Below are positions 34,201 through 43,786 of a DNA stretch of 64,000 bases, one piece after another. The stretch covers positions 1 through 64,000 of the forward strand of contig NZ_MVHC01000016.1 of NCBI RefSeq assembly GCF_002086455.1, given 5' to 3'. The stretch's first letter is position 1. Each line of letters begins with the position of its first letter. The DNA is from Mycolicibacter algericus DSM 45454 (GTDB lineage: Bacteria; Actinomycetota; Actinomycetes; Mycobacteriales; Mycobacteriaceae). The position numbers and the translations under genes are program-made. The notes under the pieces are model-generated. The model did no database searches, was not told the DNA's origin, and saw nothing but the letters and a program-made list of their open reading frames with translations.

Positions 34201-34664
34201 CCGAACATGCCGGCCGCCCCGCCGTTGCCGCCGGCCACCCCGGCGGCGCTCTGGTCGTAGCCGTCGCCGCCGTCGCCGAACCACAGGCCGCCGGCGCCGC
34301 CGTGGGGGTTCTCCGCCGTCCCGTCGACGCCGTTGCCGATCACGTAGGACCCGAGCATCTGGTTGATGCCGTCGTTGATCTGTTCGCCGAAGGGGCTGGT
34401 GATCCAGGCCTGGATGGACGCATGCAGCGGGTCGTAGAAGAGTTGGTCGAACCACGCCGCGGAGTCCAGCGGGTCGGAGTCGGCGGCCACCCCCGGGGTG
34501 AACAGGTCGATGAGCCAGTCCAGGTCGGCGTCGGCGTGTGCCGACGGTGCCGCACTGAGGGGGCCGAGCCCGAACGACCCACCGATGGCCCCGGCCGCGA
34601 GCACGGCGCCGATCGCGGTGCGAGTCCGGCGCCGGTGACTTGGCTGCGAATTACGTCGGCGCAT
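31248..34664 (-). CDS. PGRS glycine-repeat protein with signal peptide and C-terminal pepsin-like protease domain
   Basis: A 1138-residue protein with three parts. Residues 1-~45 form a basic signal peptide ([16 protein letters not shown], hydrophobic core, AAPSAHA) and ~45-115 a hydrophobic helical segment, not a PE domain. [14 protein letters not shown] then opens a glycine-alanine PGRS repeat of about 720 residues, of GGxGG / AGGxGG type. From about residue 858 there is an aspartic protease domain with IDTGSTG (Asp892) and SIDSGGMFG (Asp1052), plus GPNNGFSG and [16 protein letters not shown]. This matches the protease domain of PE_PGRS/PecA proteins and of the stand-alone protease at 25204. 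ATG 34664 follows AAGGTGGG. It is probably exported and surface-associated. Confidence 0.85.
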   Translation of the reverse strand: MRRRNSQPSHRRRTRTAIGAVLAAGAIGGSFGLGPLSAAPSAHADADLDWLIDLFTPGVAADSDPLDSAAWFDQLFYDPLHASIQAWITSPFGEQINDGINQMLGSYVIGNGVDGTAENPHGGAGGLWFGDGGDGYDQSAAGVAGGNGGAAGMFGDGGAGGDGGAGAAGGIGGAGGSIMGNGGAGGDGGIGINGGVGGAGGAGGDAIAWWFGNGGAGGNGGIGATGVAGTAGFVGGAGGLGGVGGAGGSSLSAQYGDGGRGGTGGTGGTGGAGGSGSTGADATVAGGAGGNGGNGMAGGNGGTGGNGGAGGTSAHGTAGLQGAGGNGGTGGAGGNPGDGGAGGHGDASNPDGGRGGNGGLIGAGGHGGDGGTGSTQGLSGAAGAAPTGRAGDGGAGGNGYDAASDPNALPGANGGNGGDGGTGSLHGNGGAGGAGGNGANGANGVAAINDGNAGDGGNGGAGGNGGNSLGDGNGGAGGAGGTAGDGGRGLDQSQLPPSATLPGSGGNGGAGGAGGAGGSSVSAHGAGTGNGGAGGAGGAGGNGGGNGIATLDVANNVQYGSGGDGGAGGVGGNGGLGDDGASGGGTGFDGGHGGAGGSGGAGGSSYQGNAALGEHGRFGTNGDGGAGGGGGTGGGGGSGGVGVASSGGTGGTGGNGGAAGDGGSPGSGSFAQPGINRAPVGIGGAGGNGGAAGAGGTGGVGDAGFNGGSGGNGGVGGAGAHGGDATGDFYSQGSSGGDGGDGGAGGNAGSGGAGGSGALAGAGGNAGAGGDGGNGGHGGDTTLASTNVHGGAAGDGGAGGAAGSVAAGGAGAAGGDGGNGGTGGDGGPVGSNGANGAGGSGGAGSGSASDGIAGGPDGPVNATIPLYLQSGGISPIVYISINGGPPVPVQIDTGSTGLTILGSSQGLGDSVFAGSASYAGLGGQSYSYTTYDTTVGFCDKAGTCFEDLVTDPTAVNIVDPSSTALMTQYFNQYNIVGVLGIGPNNGFSGTSTIISALPGALNQGVLIDATRGEVVFGPNPLDPELSVPGSPFVDTMVSINGGVPQPVSTSIDSGGMFGSVPQWLIPSAGIGSQLPVGTEISVYTADGQTLLYSYTTTSSNSPWVWSNSSMNSGYFPFSENPIYIDYRPSGFGTTIFSG
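32107..34290 (-). repeat. PGRS coding repeat region
   Basis: On the plus strand this region is built from GCCGCC/GTTGCCGCC/CCACCG units, and on the coding strand it encodes Gly-Gly-Xaa repeats. Such tracts are prone to slippage, recombination and assembly error, so its exact length should be treated with caution. Confidence 0.85.
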
Positions 34665-34738
34665 CGCCCACCTTGCCTAGATCGAGGGCGAAGCCTGCCC
34701 GGAGGCCCACGCACCACCGCGTGGTCCAGTCAAAGTAC

Positions 34739-34767
34739 TACCTAAGGAAGGACTTAACAACGGACAA
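34739..34767 (-). promoter_or_regulatory. Promoter of the PGRS gene and 5' leader hairpin
   Basis: On the minus strand TTGTCC (34767-34762) and TAGGTA (34744-34739) are 17 bases apart. The ~70-base leader that follows contains a CCACGC...GCGTGG hairpin (34707-34724) and the AAGGTGGG ribosome site before the ATG at 34664. Confidence 0.5.
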
Positions 34768-34796
34768 GTGGGTTCCGACGGCAGAATTGCGGGCGG

Positions 34797-35255
34797 TTAA
34801 GTGGACGGGACGGGTGTCAGGACCACGACCGGGATCGGGCGGGTGGTTCGCCGTTGGTAGGCCTCGTAACGGTGGGCGTTGTTGGCGTTGACGATCTGCC
34901 ACAGCCGGGCATAGTCCGGGTCGTCGGGCAGTACCGGCCGCGCGGTGACGGCGAAGCGCCGCGGCCCGACGTTGATCTCGACGTCCGGATGCGCCTTGAG
35001 GTTGTGGTACCAGCCGGGGGAGCGCGGCGCCCCGCCCATCGACGCCACGATCAGGTAGGTGTCCCCGTCTCGGGCGTAGGTCAGTGAATTGGTGCGGGTC
35101 TGGCCGGTCTTGGCGCCGACGGTGTGCAGCAGCAGGCTGGGCGGCACGCCGGGAAACCGGTGCCCGATCCGTCCGTTGCTGCCCTGATACAGCTTGTCGT
35201 GCAGGCGCAGCAGTCGCACCCCGAGTTGGTCTTCGACCCAGCGGGAGATGTCCAT
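34797..35255 (-). CDS. Deazaflavin-dependent nitroreductase, Ddn family (Rv1261c homologue)
   Basis: A 152-residue split-barrel protein of the F420-dependent Ddn group. The blocks LLLHTVGAKTGQTRTNSLTYARDGDTYLIVASMGG and PGWYHNLKAHPDVEINVG are the family signature for F420/menaquinone-binding reductases. It may reduce quinones or other electrophiles with F420H2. Start is ATG 35255, and the HIT gene upstream ends three bases before it, so the two form an operon, the same order as Rv1262c-Rv1261c in M. tuberculosis. Confidence 0.9.
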   Translation of the reverse strand: MDISRWVEDQLGVRLLRLHDKLYQGSNGRIGHRFPGVPPSLLLHTVGAKTGQTRTNSLTYARDGDTYLIVASMGGAPRSPGWYHNLKAHPDVEINVGPRRFAVTARPVLPDDPDYARLWQIVNANNAHRYEAYQRRTTRPIPVVVLTPVPST

Positions 35256-35258
35256 GAC

Positions 35259-35705
35259 TCAGTCTGGCGCAGCAGCGTCCAACCGTGCCACCGCCGCGCG
35301 CAACAGCTCCCCGGTGCGCTCGCGGTCGGGGTCTCGGCGCACCAGCATGCCCTTGGCGAAGGACAGCTTGTCGCCTAGACCGACACCGCGGCGCGGCACC
35401 ACGTGCAGGTGGATGTGGAACACGCTCTGAAACGCCGCCTTGCCGTCGTTGATCGCCAGGTTGTTGCCATCGGCGTGCAGCCCGGAGGCCCGAGCCGCCC
35501 GGGCAACTCGCTGCCCGACCGCGAGCATGCCGGCCAGCGTGGCCGCCGGGGTGTCGGTCAGGTCCACGAAATGCTGTTTGGGAATCACCAGGGTGTGGCC
35601 GCGGGTGAACGGCCGGATGTCGAGGAACGCCAGGTAGTCGTCGTCTTCGAAGATCCGCACGGCCGGGGCGTCGCCGGAGACCACGGCGCAGAACACGCAG
35701 GACAT
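35259..35705 (-). CDS. HIT-family hydrolase (Rv1262c homologue)
   Basis: A 148-residue histidine-triad protein. The start [15 protein letters not shown] has the usual CxxC-like beginning of bacterial HIT proteins, and the catalytic triad is in [11 protein letters not shown], around residue 98. Such proteins cleave AMP or other nucleotide conjugates. It lies immediately upstream of the Ddn-like reductase gene and shortly after the C-S lyase gene on the same strand, which suggests a three-gene transcript. The real substrate is unknown. Confidence 0.92.
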   Translation of the reverse strand: MSCVFCAVVSGDAPAVRIFEDDDYLAFLDIRPFTRGHTLVIPKQHFVDLTDTPAATLAGMLAVGQRVARAARASGLHADGNNLAINDGKAAFQSVFHIHLHVVPRRGVGLGDKLSFAKGMLVRRDPDRERTGELLRAAVARLDAAAPD

Positions 35706-35714
35706 CTCGCCACG

Positions 35715-36869
35715 TTAGCCGTTCAGCGCGGCGGCCATCGCGTCGATGGCGCGGTCCAGGATCGCCCGGGTGGTGCCGAAGTTCAGCCGCGCAAAGCCGG
35801 GACCGGCCCCGAACGGGATGCCGGGACTCAACGCCACCCGCGCATTGGCCAGCAGATAGTCGGCCGGCTCGGCGGGCAGCGCCAATTCCCGGAAGTCCAC
35901 CCAGGCCAGGTAGGTGGCCTCGGGCCGGTTGACCCGCAGCCCCGGCACCGCCGCGGGCAGCACCCGGCTCAGGTGGTCGCGGTTGACCCGCAGGTAGGCC
36001 AGCAGGCCGTCGAGCCAATCGGCGCCGTGGGTGTAGGCGGCGATATTGGCGCGGATACCGACGGTGGCCGCGCCCATGACGTGCAGCATGTTGATCTTGC
36101 GCCACGCGTCGACGTCACGCTGGTTGGACATGATCACCTGGGCGCACATCAGGCCGGGCAGGTTCCAGCCCTTGGACGCCGACATCAGCGTGACGACGGT
36201 GTCGGCGGCGGCCTCGGACACCGAGGCGGCGGGCACATGGCGGCCGTCGTAGACCAGCGGTGCGTGGATCTCGTCGGTGATCACCCTGGCGCCGTGGCGG
36301 GCGGCGATCTCGACGATCGCGCTGATCTCGGCGGCGGTGAACGCGGTGCCCAGCGGATTGTTCGGGTTGCAGAGGATCAGCGACCCGGCGCCGGCGGCGA
36401 ACGCGGCGTCCAGCGCATCCAAGTCGATCACGTACCGTCCGGAATCCTGTTGCAGCATCGGGATTTCCACCCGCTGCCGTCCGGAGACCTGCAGCAGGTC
36501 GAAGAACGGCATGTAGGCCGGCACCGGCAGCACCACCGGGCTCTCCGGGCGGGTGAGAAACGCGATGACGACTTCCATGCCCTTGAGCACGTCGGGCACG
36601 GTGCGCACCCACTCGGGCCGGACGGCCCAGCCGTAACGCTGCTCGCACCAGCGCGCGGTGGCCACCGGAAGGGCGTCGGAGCCCAGCGCCGGATAACCGA
36701 ACTCCTCGTCGGACACGCAGGCCCGCACCCCGTCGAGCACCGCCGGCGCGGTCGGAAAATCCATCTCGGCGATCCACAGCGGCAGCACGTCGGGACCGTA
36801 GTGATTCCACTTGATGGTGTTGCGGGCGCGCAGCAGCTCGTCGGTCAGGGAGTCGAAGACTTCAGCCAC
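35715..36869 (-). CDS. PLP-dependent aminotransferase-fold C-S lyase, MalY/PatB type
   Basis: A 384-residue class I/II aminotransferase-fold enzyme. [29 protein letters not shown] near the start is the hallmark of MalY/PatB cystathionine beta-lyases. [12 protein letters not shown] holds the PLP-phosphate contacts, [14 protein letters not shown] the pyridine-nitrogen Asp, and [15 protein letters not shown] the Schiff-base Lys. It would cleave cystathionine or similar C-S compounds. I chose GTG 36869, giving the family-typical beginning; the frame is open much further upstream, across the divergent cyclase gene, but that is not coding. It is divergent from the adenylyl cyclase, 33 bases between starts. 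Confidence 0.9.
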   Translation of the reverse strand: MAEVFDSLTDELLRARNTIKWNHYGPDVLPLWIAEMDFPTAPAVLDGVRACVSDEEFGYPALGSDALPVATARWCEQRYGWAVRPEWVRTVPDVLKGMEVVIAFLTRPESPVVLPVPAYMPFFDLLQVSGRQRVEIPMLQQDSGRYVIDLDALDAAFAAGAGSLILCNPNNPLGTAFTAAEISAIVEIAARHGARVITDEIHAPLVYDGRHVPAASVSEAAADTVVTLMSASKGWNLPGLMCAQVIMSNQRDVDAWRKINMLHVMGAATVGIRANIAAYTHGADWLDGLLAYLRVNRDHLSRVLPAAVPGLRVNRPEATYLAWVDFRELALPAEPADYLLANARVALSPGIPFGAGPGFARLNFGTTRAILDRAIDAMAAALNG

Positions 36870-36902
36870 ACCGACAGTCTGCCGGGAGATACGTTTGCGG
36901 GC

Positions 36903-38015
36903 GTGGCTGATCCCCAGATCGACGAATTGCTCGACGGGCTCGACGGTGTGGCACGAGCCGAACGCGCCGAACTGATCGAATGGCTGCTGGGGCAGGGCAT
37001 CACCGCCGAGGAGATCCGTGTCTCCGCGTCGCCGATGCTGTTGGCGTCGCGGCGACTGATCGGTGACGACGGCAGCTACGTCTCGGCGCGTGACATCAGC
37101 GAATCCGCCGGAGTGGACCTCGAGCTGCTGCAGCGCCTGCAGCGCGCGGTCGGGCTGCCCTGGGTGGACGACGCCGATGCGGCGGTGCAGATGCGCGCCG
37201 ACGGCAACATCGCGGTGCACGCGCGCCGATTCATCGAGGCCGGGATCGGTGTTGAGCACGCCCTGCAGACGCTGCGGGTGCTGGCCGACGGGCTGGCGCA
37301 TGCCATCGACCCGATGCGTGCGGCGATGCTGGCGGCCATCGTGGAGCCGGGCGCCACCGAGCTGCAGATCGCGCAACGTTCCCAGGAGTTGGTGGGCCGG
37401 TTGGCGCCGCTGCTGGGCCCGTTCGTGCAGGACATGTTGCTGATGCAGCTGCGCCATCAGTTCGACACCGACGCCGTCAACGCCGGGGAGCGCGCCGCGG
37501 GCGCACCCTTGCCCGGGGCGCGGCACATCACCGTCGCGTTCGCCGACCTGGTGGGCTTCACCCGGCTCGGCGAGATGGTCCCGCCCGAGGAGCTGGTCCA
37601 GCTCGCCGAGCGCCTCACCGGGCTGGCGCGCGAGATCGCCGTTCCGCCGGTGCGGTTCATCAAGACCATCGGCGACGCGGTGATGTTCGTCTGCCCGGAG
37701 CCGGCGCCGTTGATCGATGCGGTGCTGCGGCTGGTCGAAGCGGCCGCGGCCGATGAGAGCCTGCCGCGGCTGCGCGCCGGGATCGCCGCGGGGGAGGCGG
37801 TGAGCCGGGTCGGGGACTGGTTCGGCAGCCCGGTGAACCTGGCCAGCCGGGTAACCGGGGTGGCGCGGCCGGGGTCGGTGCTGGTCGCAGGGCCGGTGCA
37901 GGCCGAGCTCGCCGAGGACGACGCGTTCCGCTGGTCGTTCGCGGGTGCGCGGCATCTCAAGGGCATCAAGGGCGAGGTGAGTGTGTTCCGGGTCCGGCGT
38001 GCTCAGGCGACCTGA
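36903..38015 (+). CDS. Class III adenylyl cyclase with autoinhibitory N-terminal domain (Rv1264 homologue)
   Basis: A 370-residue cyclase closely matching the pH-sensing M. tuberculosis Rv1264. The N-terminal ~200 residues ([34 protein letters not shown]... [23 protein letters not shown]) form the regulatory domain. The catalytic domain begins at [15 protein letters not shown] (metal Asp215), then [13 protein letters not shown] (Lys254, Asp258), and [32 protein letters not shown] completes the substrate pocket. It makes cAMP from ATP as a homodimer; the parent protein is activated at acid pH. The GTG start at 36903 is 33 bases from the divergent C-S lyase. Confidence 0.95.
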   Translation: MADPQIDELLDGLDGVARAERAELIEWLLGQGITAEEIRVSASPMLLASRRLIGDDGSYVSARDISESAGVDLELLQRLQRAVGLPWVDDADAAVQMRADGNIAVHARRFIEAGIGVEHALQTLRVLADGLAHAIDPMRAAMLAAIVEPGATELQIAQRSQELVGRLAPLLGPFVQDMLLMQLRHQFDTDAVNAGERAAGAPLPGARHITVAFADLVGFTRLGEMVPPEELVQLAERLTGLAREIAVPPVRFIKTIGDAVMFVCPEPAPLIDAVLRLVEAAAADESLPRLRAGIAAGEAVSRVGDWFGSPVNLASRVTGVARPGSVLVAGPVQAELAEDDAFRWSFAGARHLKGIKGEVSVFRVRRAQAT

Positions 38016-38077
38016 GGTGGGCACTTGCTCCAGGCCCGGGTCGTCACATCTGTCACAGCCGGGAGTGGGCACGATAA

Positions 38078-38116
38078 TTGCCCGCCTCTCAGCGACAACG
38101 CCCGCAATTTGTCGCT
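38078..38116. repeat. Short dispersed motif, copy B, with an inverted repeat
   Basis: Bases 38078-38100 match 21746-21768 at 21 of 23 positions. Here the motif runs on into an inverted repeat: AGCGACAA (38091-38098) and TTGTCGCT (38109-38116). It is 60 bases after the adenylyl cyclase stop and may act as a terminator stem. Confidence 0.55.
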
Positions 38117-38191
38117 ATGAGCCGGGCACCTGACGACATGGTCCCAATGGGCGACAGGGCAATGGGGCGACGGGCCGGCGCGATGCGGGCT

Positions 38192-38229
38192 GCGTGACCA
38201 AAGCCGACCGGCCGGTGACCAACGGCCCC
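38192..38229 (+). promoter_or_regulatory. Possible tandem DosR boxes upstream of the Acg-type gene
   Basis: GTGACCAAAGCCG (from 38194) and GTGACCAACGGCCCC (from 38215) are 21 bases apart. The second matches the GGGAC...GTCCC core of the mycobacterial DosR consensus at about 8 of 10 positions. DosR genes usually have tandem boxes 20-22 bases apart, and Acg-type nitroreductases are classic DosR-regulon members in M. tuberculosis. The match is imperfect. Confidence 0.4.
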
Positions 38230-38288
38230 TGTCGCGGCTGCACCCGGCCTGGGAGCCTGGAGGTCAACGGAGCTGTTGGAGGTGGCTG

Positions 38289-39266
38289 ATGCCGGACACG
38301 ATGGTCGATCTCGAGGTTCTCACCGAAGCGGTGCGGCTGGCGTGCCGGGCGCCGTCGCTGCACAACAGCCAGCCGTGGCGTTGGGTTGCCGAGCGCGGCC
38401 GACTGGAGCTGTTCTTGGAACCGTCCCGGGCGGTGCACGGCGATCGGTCGGCGCGCGAGGCGTTGATCAGCTGCGGTGCGGTGCTCGACCACCTGCGGGT
38501 GGCGATGGCCGCCGCCGGGTTCGCGGCTGAGGTGCAGCGGTTCCCGGATGCGCAGCAACCGGACCACCTGGCCTCGATCGAGTTCACTCCCGGCGGGCGC
38601 GTCAGCGATATGCAGCGCTATCGGGCCAACGCGATCCTGCTACGGCGCACTGATCGGCTGCCGTTTATGGCGCCGAGCAACTGGGAGCCGTTCGAGGCGG
38701 TGCTGCGTGACAGTGTCGACGATCCGGTGCGGCTGTGCGTGCTCGGCGACGACGTGCGCCCCAAGCTGGCCGAGGTGTCCCAGCTCTCCGAGGCGCTGCG
38801 CATGTACGACGCGGCGTATCACGCCGAAATCAACTGGTGGACGGCGCCGTTCGAGGTCCGGGATGGGATTCCGCAGAGCGCGCTGGTGTCGGCCGCCGAA
38901 AGCGACCGGGTCGACATCGGACGCGCCTTCCCGGTCACCCGGAATCGGGAGCGTCGTGTTGAGGTCGGCGATGACCACGCGAAGATCGTGCTGTTGTCGA
39001 CGGCCACCGACAATCCGTCCGACACGCTGGCCTGCGGCGAGGCGCTCTCGGCGGTGCTGCTGGAATGCACGATGGCCGGCTTGGCCACCTGCCCGGTGAC
39101 GCATGTGACCGAGGTGCCGGCCGGGCGGGCCATGCTGGCCGGGGTGGCCGGTCGCGATGACCTCCCGCAGGTCTTGATCCGGATCGGCGGCGCACCGGCG
39201 CTGGAGAAGGCGCCGGAGCCGACACCGCGACGTGCACTCGTCGAGGTGCTGCACGTCAAGGTCTGA
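38289..39266 (+). CDS. Acg-type nitroreductase-fold protein
   Basis: A 325-residue protein of the Acg group (Rv2032, Rv3127, Rv3131). The opening LTEAVRLACRAPSLHNSQPWRW is the group's signature, and RRTDRLPFMAPSNW, STATDNPSDTLACGEALSAVLLECTMAGLATCPVTHVTE and PQVLIRIGGAPALEKAPEPTPRR follow in order. The related Acg protein binds FMN without typical nitroreductase activity, and many of this group are induced in hypoxia. GGAGG (38278-38282) precedes ATG 38289. Possible DosR boxes lie upstream. M. tuberculosis has no such gene at this position. Confidence 0.88.
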   Translation: MPDTMVDLEVLTEAVRLACRAPSLHNSQPWRWVAERGRLELFLEPSRAVHGDRSAREALISCGAVLDHLRVAMAAAGFAAEVQRFPDAQQPDHLASIEFTPGGRVSDMQRYRANAILLRRTDRLPFMAPSNWEPFEAVLRDSVDDPVRLCVLGDDVRPKLAEVSQLSEALRMYDAAYHAEINWWTAPFEVRDGIPQSALVSAAESDRVDIGRAFPVTRNRERRVEVGDDHAKIVLLSTATDNPSDTLACGEALSAVLLECTMAGLATCPVTHVTEVPAGRAMLAGVAGRDDLPQVLIRIGGAPALEKAPEPTPRRALVEVLHVKV

Positions 39267-39438
39267 TCTCCGGAGACATGGGGCAGGCCCGGTTTGACAC
39301 GGTGGGGCGTCTACACTTCCTGCGCGGCTGGATGTCACCCACGAGTCCAGCTCTTCGGATCGTCATTACCGGGCCTGCTTCGCGCTCGAATCTACGCCGG
39401 TGACCACTGGTCAGCAATGGGGGATCTGACCCGAATCC

Positions 39439-41376
39439 TCAACCGCCCTCGGTCATCGCCCAGTACGCCCCGCGGCGGGCCAGCAGCTCCGCATGCGTGC
39501 CCTGTTCGACGATCCGGCCAGCCTGCATCACCAGGATCACATCGGCGTCGCGGATCGTGGAGAGCCGGTGGGCGATGATGAAACTCGTGCGGTCCCGGCG
39601 TAGTTCGCGCATCGCCCGCTGGATCAGCAGTTCGGTGCGGGTGTCCACCGAGCTGGTCGCCTCGTCGAGGATCAGCAGTTGCGGGCGGGCCAGAAACGCC
39701 CGGGCGATGGTGATCAGCTGTTTCTCACCGGCGCTGATGCCGGCGCCGTCGTCGCTGACCCGAGTGGCATAGCCCTTCGGCAGGGTGCGCACAAAGGCGT
39801 CGACGTGGGCGGCGCGCGCGGCCGCGAGCACCTCGTCCTCGGTGGCGTCGGGGCGGCCGTAGCCGATGTTGTCGGCGATGGTGCCGGTGAACAGCCAGGT
39901 GTCCTGCAGCACCATGCCGATCGCCGAGCGCAGTGAGCTGCGATCCACGCCGGCGATGTCCACCCCGTCGATCAGGATCTGGCCGCGGTCGACATCGTAG
40001 AAGCGCATCAGCAGGTTGACCAGGGTGGTCTTGCCGGCTCCGGTCGGCCCGACGATCGCCACCGTGCTACCCGGCTCGATACTCAGTGACAGCTCTTCGA
40101 TCACCGGAACGCCGGGCCGGTAGCCGAAGCCGACGTCACGGAACTCCACCCGCCCACCGGAACCGTTGAGCGACAACGGCGCCGACGTGTTGATGCGGCG
40201 GTCCCAGCTTCCCCTCTCCTCCGTCGAGCCTCGCTGAACCGCCGAGGACGCGGCCTCTTCGGGTTCGTCGAGGAACGCGAACACCCGCTCGGCGCTGGCC
40301 GCCCCGGACAGCAGCGTGTTGTACATGCCCGCCAGGTTGCCCAGCGGCTGGTTGAACTGGCGCACGTAGGCGATGAACGCCTGGATGCTGCCCAGGCTGA
40401 TCTGGCCGGTGGCCACCTGAACGCCGCCGATCACCGCGACCGCGACGTAGCCGAGGTTGCCGACCAGCCCGGTGGCCGGCGCCACCAGACCGGAGAAGAA
40501 CTGGGCGCCGAACCCGGCCCGATACAACTCGTCGTTGTGCTCATCGAAGCGCTGCTGCGCCCAGTCGCGGTGGCCGAACGTGCGCACCAGCGTGAAGCCG
40601 CTGTACGTCTCCTCCAGGTGGGCGCCCAGCCGCCCGGTGGCGGCCCACTGCGCGGCGAACAGTCGTTGCGAGCGCCGGGTGATCGCCCGCACCGCCAGCA
40701 GCGACACCGGCACCCCGACCAAGGTGACCGCGGCCAGCAGTGGCGAGATGGACACCATCATCGCCAGCACCACCAGCACGGTCAGCACCGAGCTGAACAG
40801 TTGACTGACGGTCATCGACACCGAGGTGGCGGTGTTGTCGACGTCGTTGGTGACCCGGCTGAGCAGCTCACCGCGACGAGAAGTGTCGAAATAGCGCAAC
40901 GGCAGTCGGTGGATCTTGTCCTCGACGTCGCGGCGCAACGCGCGCAGCGTGCGCTGCAGGATGACGTTGAGCAGCCGGGCCTGGGCCCAGATCATCACCG
41001 CGCCAACCAGATACAGTCCCATCGCCAGTGCCAGGGTGCGTGCCACCGCGGCGAAGTCGACGCCGGCGCCGGGCACCACGTTCATCCCGGACAGCATGTC
41101 GGCGTAGGTGCCGTTGTCGGCGGCGCGAGCGGCCTCGACGGCCTGCTGCTTGGTCATGTCCGCGGGCAGACTGCGGCCGATCACCCCGTTGAAGATTAGG
41201 TCGGTGGCGTGCCCGAGGATCCGCGGTCCGGCCACCCCGATCGCGATACCGGCCAGCGACAAACCGATCACCGCGGCGATCAACCGGCGCTGCGGGCCCA
41301 TCCGGCGCACCAGCCGCAGCGCGGTCACCGAGAAATCGGCGGCCCGCGCGGCCGGATCGATCACCGGGGGAGTCAC
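39439..41376 (-). CDS. ABC exporter subunit (Rv1272c homologue)
   Basis: A 645-residue half-transporter: a 6-helix membrane domain (residues about 35-330) followed by an ATPase. Walker A is GPTGAGKTT, Walker [13 protein letters not shown], and the ABC signature is non-canonical: [10 protein letters not shown]. tuberculosis Rv1272c has been linked to long-chain fatty acid transport. An insertion of Ser/Arg-rich residues ([18 protein letters not shown]) lies between the two domains compared with the M. tuberculosis protein as I recall it. Start GTG 41376 overlaps the stop of the partner gene (GTGA), giving a coupled heterodimer. Confidence 0.93.
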   Translation of the reverse strand: MTPPVIDPAARAADFSVTALRLVRRMGPQRRLIAAVIGLSLAGIAIGVAGPRILGHATDLIFNGVIGRSLPADMTKQQAVEAARAADNGTYADMLSGMNVVPGAGVDFAAVARTLALAMGLYLVGAVMIWAQARLLNVILQRTLRALRRDVEDKIHRLPLRYFDTSRRGELLSRVTNDVDNTATSVSMTVSQLFSSVLTVLVVLAMMVSISPLLAAVTLVGVPVSLLAVRAITRRSQRLFAAQWAATGRLGAHLEETYSGFTLVRTFGHRDWAQQRFDEHNDELYRAGFGAQFFSGLVAPATGLVGNLGYVAVAVIGGVQVATGQISLGSIQAFIAYVRQFNQPLGNLAGMYNTLLSGAASAERVFAFLDEPEEAASSAVQRGSTEERGSWDRRINTSAPLSLNGSGGRVEFRDVGFGYRPGVPVIEELSLSIEPGSTVAIVGPTGAGKTTLVNLLMRFYDVDRGQILIDGVDIAGVDRSSLRSAIGMVLQDTWLFTGTIADNIGYGRPDATEDEVLAAARAAHVDAFVRTLPKGYATRVSDDGAGISAGEKQLITIARAFLARPQLLILDEATSSVDTRTELLIQRAMRELRRDRTSFIIAHRLSTIRDADVILVMQAGRIVEQGTHAELLARRGAYWAMTEGG

Positions 41377-43115
41377 GCCGGCTCACCCGCCAGTGACTGG
41401 GATTCGGCGAGCTCGACGTAGGCCGGGCACTCGGCCAGCAGCTGCTGGTGGGTTCCGGCCCCGACGACCCGCCCGTCGTCGACGACGATCACCTGATCGG
41501 CGCGGGTGACCGTCGAGATCCGTTGCGCCACGATGATCACCGTCGCCGCGGCAGCCACCTCACCGAGGGCGGCGCGCACCGCGGCATCGGTGCGGGTGTC
41601 CAGCGCGGAGAACGCGTCGTCGAACAGATAAATCGAGGGCCGGCGGATCACCGCCCGGGCGATCGCCAGCCGTTGCCGCTGCCCCCCGGACAGGTTGATG
41701 CCGCCCTGGGCCACCGGCATCGCCAGGCCGTCGCGGTGGGCGGCCACGAAGTCAGCAGCGGCAGCCACCCGCAACGCCTCCCACAGCTGCTCGTCGCTGA
41801 TCTCGGCGCCGGCCGGGGCGCCGTAGCGCAGGTTGTCGGCGACGGTGCCGGAGAACAGGTAGCCGCGCTGGGGCACCAGCCCGATGCCCGACCACAACTG
41901 TTCGGGGTCGCGGTCGCGCACGTCCACGCCGTCGATGAGCACCGCGCCCTCGGTGACGTCGCGCAGCCGGCAGAGCAGCGACACCAGCGTGGATTTCCCC
42001 GACCCGGTGGAGCCGACGATCGCGGTGGTGGTCCCGGGCGACGCATCAAACGACACGTCGCGCAGCACCGCCCGGTCGGCGCCGGGATAGGCGAAACCCA
42101 CCCCGGAAAGCCGGACCTCGCCGGTGGTGACGGCCGGTGTCACCGGGTGCGCCGGCGGGCCGATCGTCGGCTCGGTGGACAGCACCTCGGTGATCCGCTC
42201 GGCGCACACCGAGGCCCGCGGCAGGATCGCCACCACCATGGTGGCCATCAGCACCGCCATCAGGATCTGCATGAAATAGGACAGGAAGGCGATCAGCGAG
42301 CCGACCTGCATGTGCCCAGCGTCGATGCGCAGCCCGCCGAACCAGATCAGCGCGACGCTGGAGGCGTTGATGATCAGCGTGGTGGCCGGCAGCATCAGCG
42401 CCTGCAGGTTGCCGACGGCCAGCGAGGTGTCCGACAGGGCGTGGTTGGCGGCCGCGAACCGGTCCTGCTCGTGGGCTTCGCGGGCGAACGCCCGGATCAC
42501 CCGGATCCCGGTGAGCTGGTCGCGCAGCACCCGGTTGATGTTGTCGATCAGCATCTGCATGCGACGAAACAGCGGCAGCATCCGCACCACGATCGCGTAG
42601 TTGGCGCCGGCCAGCACCGGCACGGCCACCGCCAGCAGCCAGGCCAGCCCGGCGTCTTGGTGCAGCGCCATCGCCACCCCGCCGATGCTCATGATCGGCG
42701 CGGCGACCAGCACGGTCACGCTCAACTGCACCACCAGCTGGATCTGGCGGACGTCGTTGGTGGTGCGGGTCAACAGTGTCGGCGTGCCGAACCGGGTGGT
42801 CTCGCGTTCGGAGAACCCGATGACCCGGGTGAACACCGCGCGGCGCAGGTCGCGGCCGAAGCCGGTGCCGGTGCGCGCACCGAAGTAGACCGCCGCCACC
42901 GCGCACAGCACCTGCAGGCCGGTGACCGCCAGCATCACCGCGCCCAGCCGGGTGATGACGGCGGTGTCGCCGCGCACCACCCCGTCGTCGATGATCGAGG
43001 CGTTGACGGTCGGCAGGTACAGCGACGCCAGACTGCTGATCAGCTGCAGCGTCATCACCGCCGCGACCGGCCACCGGTACGGCGTGATATAGCAGCGCAG
43101 CAGCGCCAGAAGCAT
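41373..43115 (-). CDS. ABC exporter subunit (Rv1273c homologue)
   Basis: A 580-residue half-transporter with a 6-helix membrane domain and an ATPase. Walker A is GSTGSGKST, the signature is canonical ([15 protein letters not shown]), but Walker B ends FDDAFSALD, with Asp in place of the catalytic Glu. Together with the partner's altered signature this makes one degenerate and one competent ATP site, as in heterodimeric exporters. I chose ATG 43115 ([17 protein letters not shown]), which matches Rv1273c; the frame is open a further 25 codons upstream. Confidence 0.93.
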   Translation of the reverse strand: MLLALLRCYITPYRWPVAAVMTLQLISSLASLYLPTVNASIIDDGVVRGDTAVITRLGAVMLAVTGLQVLCAVAAVYFGARTGTGFGRDLRRAVFTRVIGFSERETTRFGTPTLLTRTTNDVRQIQLVVQLSVTVLVAAPIMSIGGVAMALHQDAGLAWLLAVAVPVLAGANYAIVVRMLPLFRRMQMLIDNINRVLRDQLTGIRVIRAFAREAHEQDRFAAANHALSDTSLAVGNLQALMLPATTLIINASSVALIWFGGLRIDAGHMQVGSLIAFLSYFMQILMAVLMATMVVAILPRASVCAERITEVLSTEPTIGPPAHPVTPAVTTGEVRLSGVGFAYPGADRAVLRDVSFDASPGTTTAIVGSTGSGKSTLVSLLCRLRDVTEGAVLIDGVDVRDRDPEQLWSGIGLVPQRGYLFSGTVADNLRYGAPAGAEISDEQLWEALRVAAAADFVAAHRDGLAMPVAQGGINLSGGQRQRLAIARAVIRRPSIYLFDDAFSALDTRTDAAVRAALGEVAAAATVIIVAQRISTVTRADQVIVVDDGRVVGAGTHQQLLAECPAYVELAESQSLAGEPA

Positions 43116-43237
43116 GGGGTTACTGTCGCACACCGCGGTGCACCGGCCGCGGCAGCGACGATCGCGCGGCGACACAAACCGACTGGTCACCCGGTGTGTC
43201 GTGGTTGGTGGCCGGTGGTGCCGCTACAGTGCATCGT

Positions 43238-43786
43238 GTGCGGCTCAAACTGACGGTCCCGGCCTTGGCGGTCGCTACCGTGATCCCGATGCTCGCCGGG
43301 TGTTCCGACTCCGGCTCGACCGAAGCCTCCTCCGGCGAGTCGCCGGCGTCGAACTCCGATCAGAGCACCCACGGGCCGTTGTTCCCGCAGTGCGGGGGCG
43401 TCAGCGACGAGACCGTCACCAACCTGACCCGGGTGTCCGGGCTGGTGAACACCGCGCAGAACTCGGCGGGCTGCCAGTGGCTGGCCCGCGGCGGCATCAT
43501 GGGCCCGCACTTCTCCTTCTCCTGGTATCGCGGCAGCCCGATCGGGCGGGAACGCAAGACCGAGGAGGTGTCGCGCACGTCGGTGGAGGACATCAACATC
43601 GACGGCCACAGCGGTTTCATCGCGATCGGCACCGCGCCGACGATGGGCGACAACCTGTGTGAGATCGGGATTCAGTTCAAGGACGACTTCATCGAGTGGT
43701 CGGTCAGTTTCGCCCAGAAACCGTTCCCGGACCCGTGCGACGTCGCCAAGGAACTGACCCGCCAGTCGATTGCGAACGCCAAATGA
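43238..43786 (+). CDS. lprB: Lipoprotein LprB (DUF3558-like)
   Basis: A 182-residue lipoprotein. The signal segment LKLTVPALAVATVIPMLAGC ends in a lipobox. The conserved body includes HGPLFPQCGGVSDETVTNLTRV, NSAGCQWLARGGIMGPHFSFSWYRGSPIGRERKTEE and NIDGHSGFIAIG, as in M. tuberculosis LprB. GTG 43238 puts the signal peptide at the N-terminus. A TACAGT box (43225-43230) seven bases upstream suggests a leaderless transcript. It overlaps lprC (ATGA). Likely anchored outside the plasma membrane; role unknown. Confidence 0.93.
   Translation: MRLKLTVPALAVATVIPMLAGCSDSGSTEASSGESPASNSDQSTHGPLFPQCGGVSDETVTNLTRVSGLVNTAQNSAGCQWLARGGIMGPHFSFSWYRGSPIGRERKTEEVSRTSVEDINIDGHSGFIAIGTAPTMGDNLCEIGIQFKDDFIEWSVSFAQKPFPDPCDVAKELTRQSIANAK

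Noticed and set aside
32058..34260. Plus-strand Pro/Ala-rich frames across the PGRS region
   Set aside because: They are complements of GGxGG codons; the minus strand has a start, ribosome site, signal peptide and a protease domain, so only that strand is coding.
32107..34290. CRISPR-like repetitive region
   Set aside because: The repeat is irregular, codon-phased and inside an open frame; there are no uniform direct repeats with unique spacers.
35715..38072. A 785-residue fusion of the C-S lyase with an N-terminal extension
   Set aside because: The extension is the antisense of the adenylyl cyclase gene. The GTG at 36869 gives the family-standard N-terminus.
39267..39438. A promoter or small RNA in the gap beside the ABC exporter
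   Set aside because: TTGACA is present but the nearest -10-like box (TACACT) is only 12 bases away, and no stable hairpin or conserved motif was seen.
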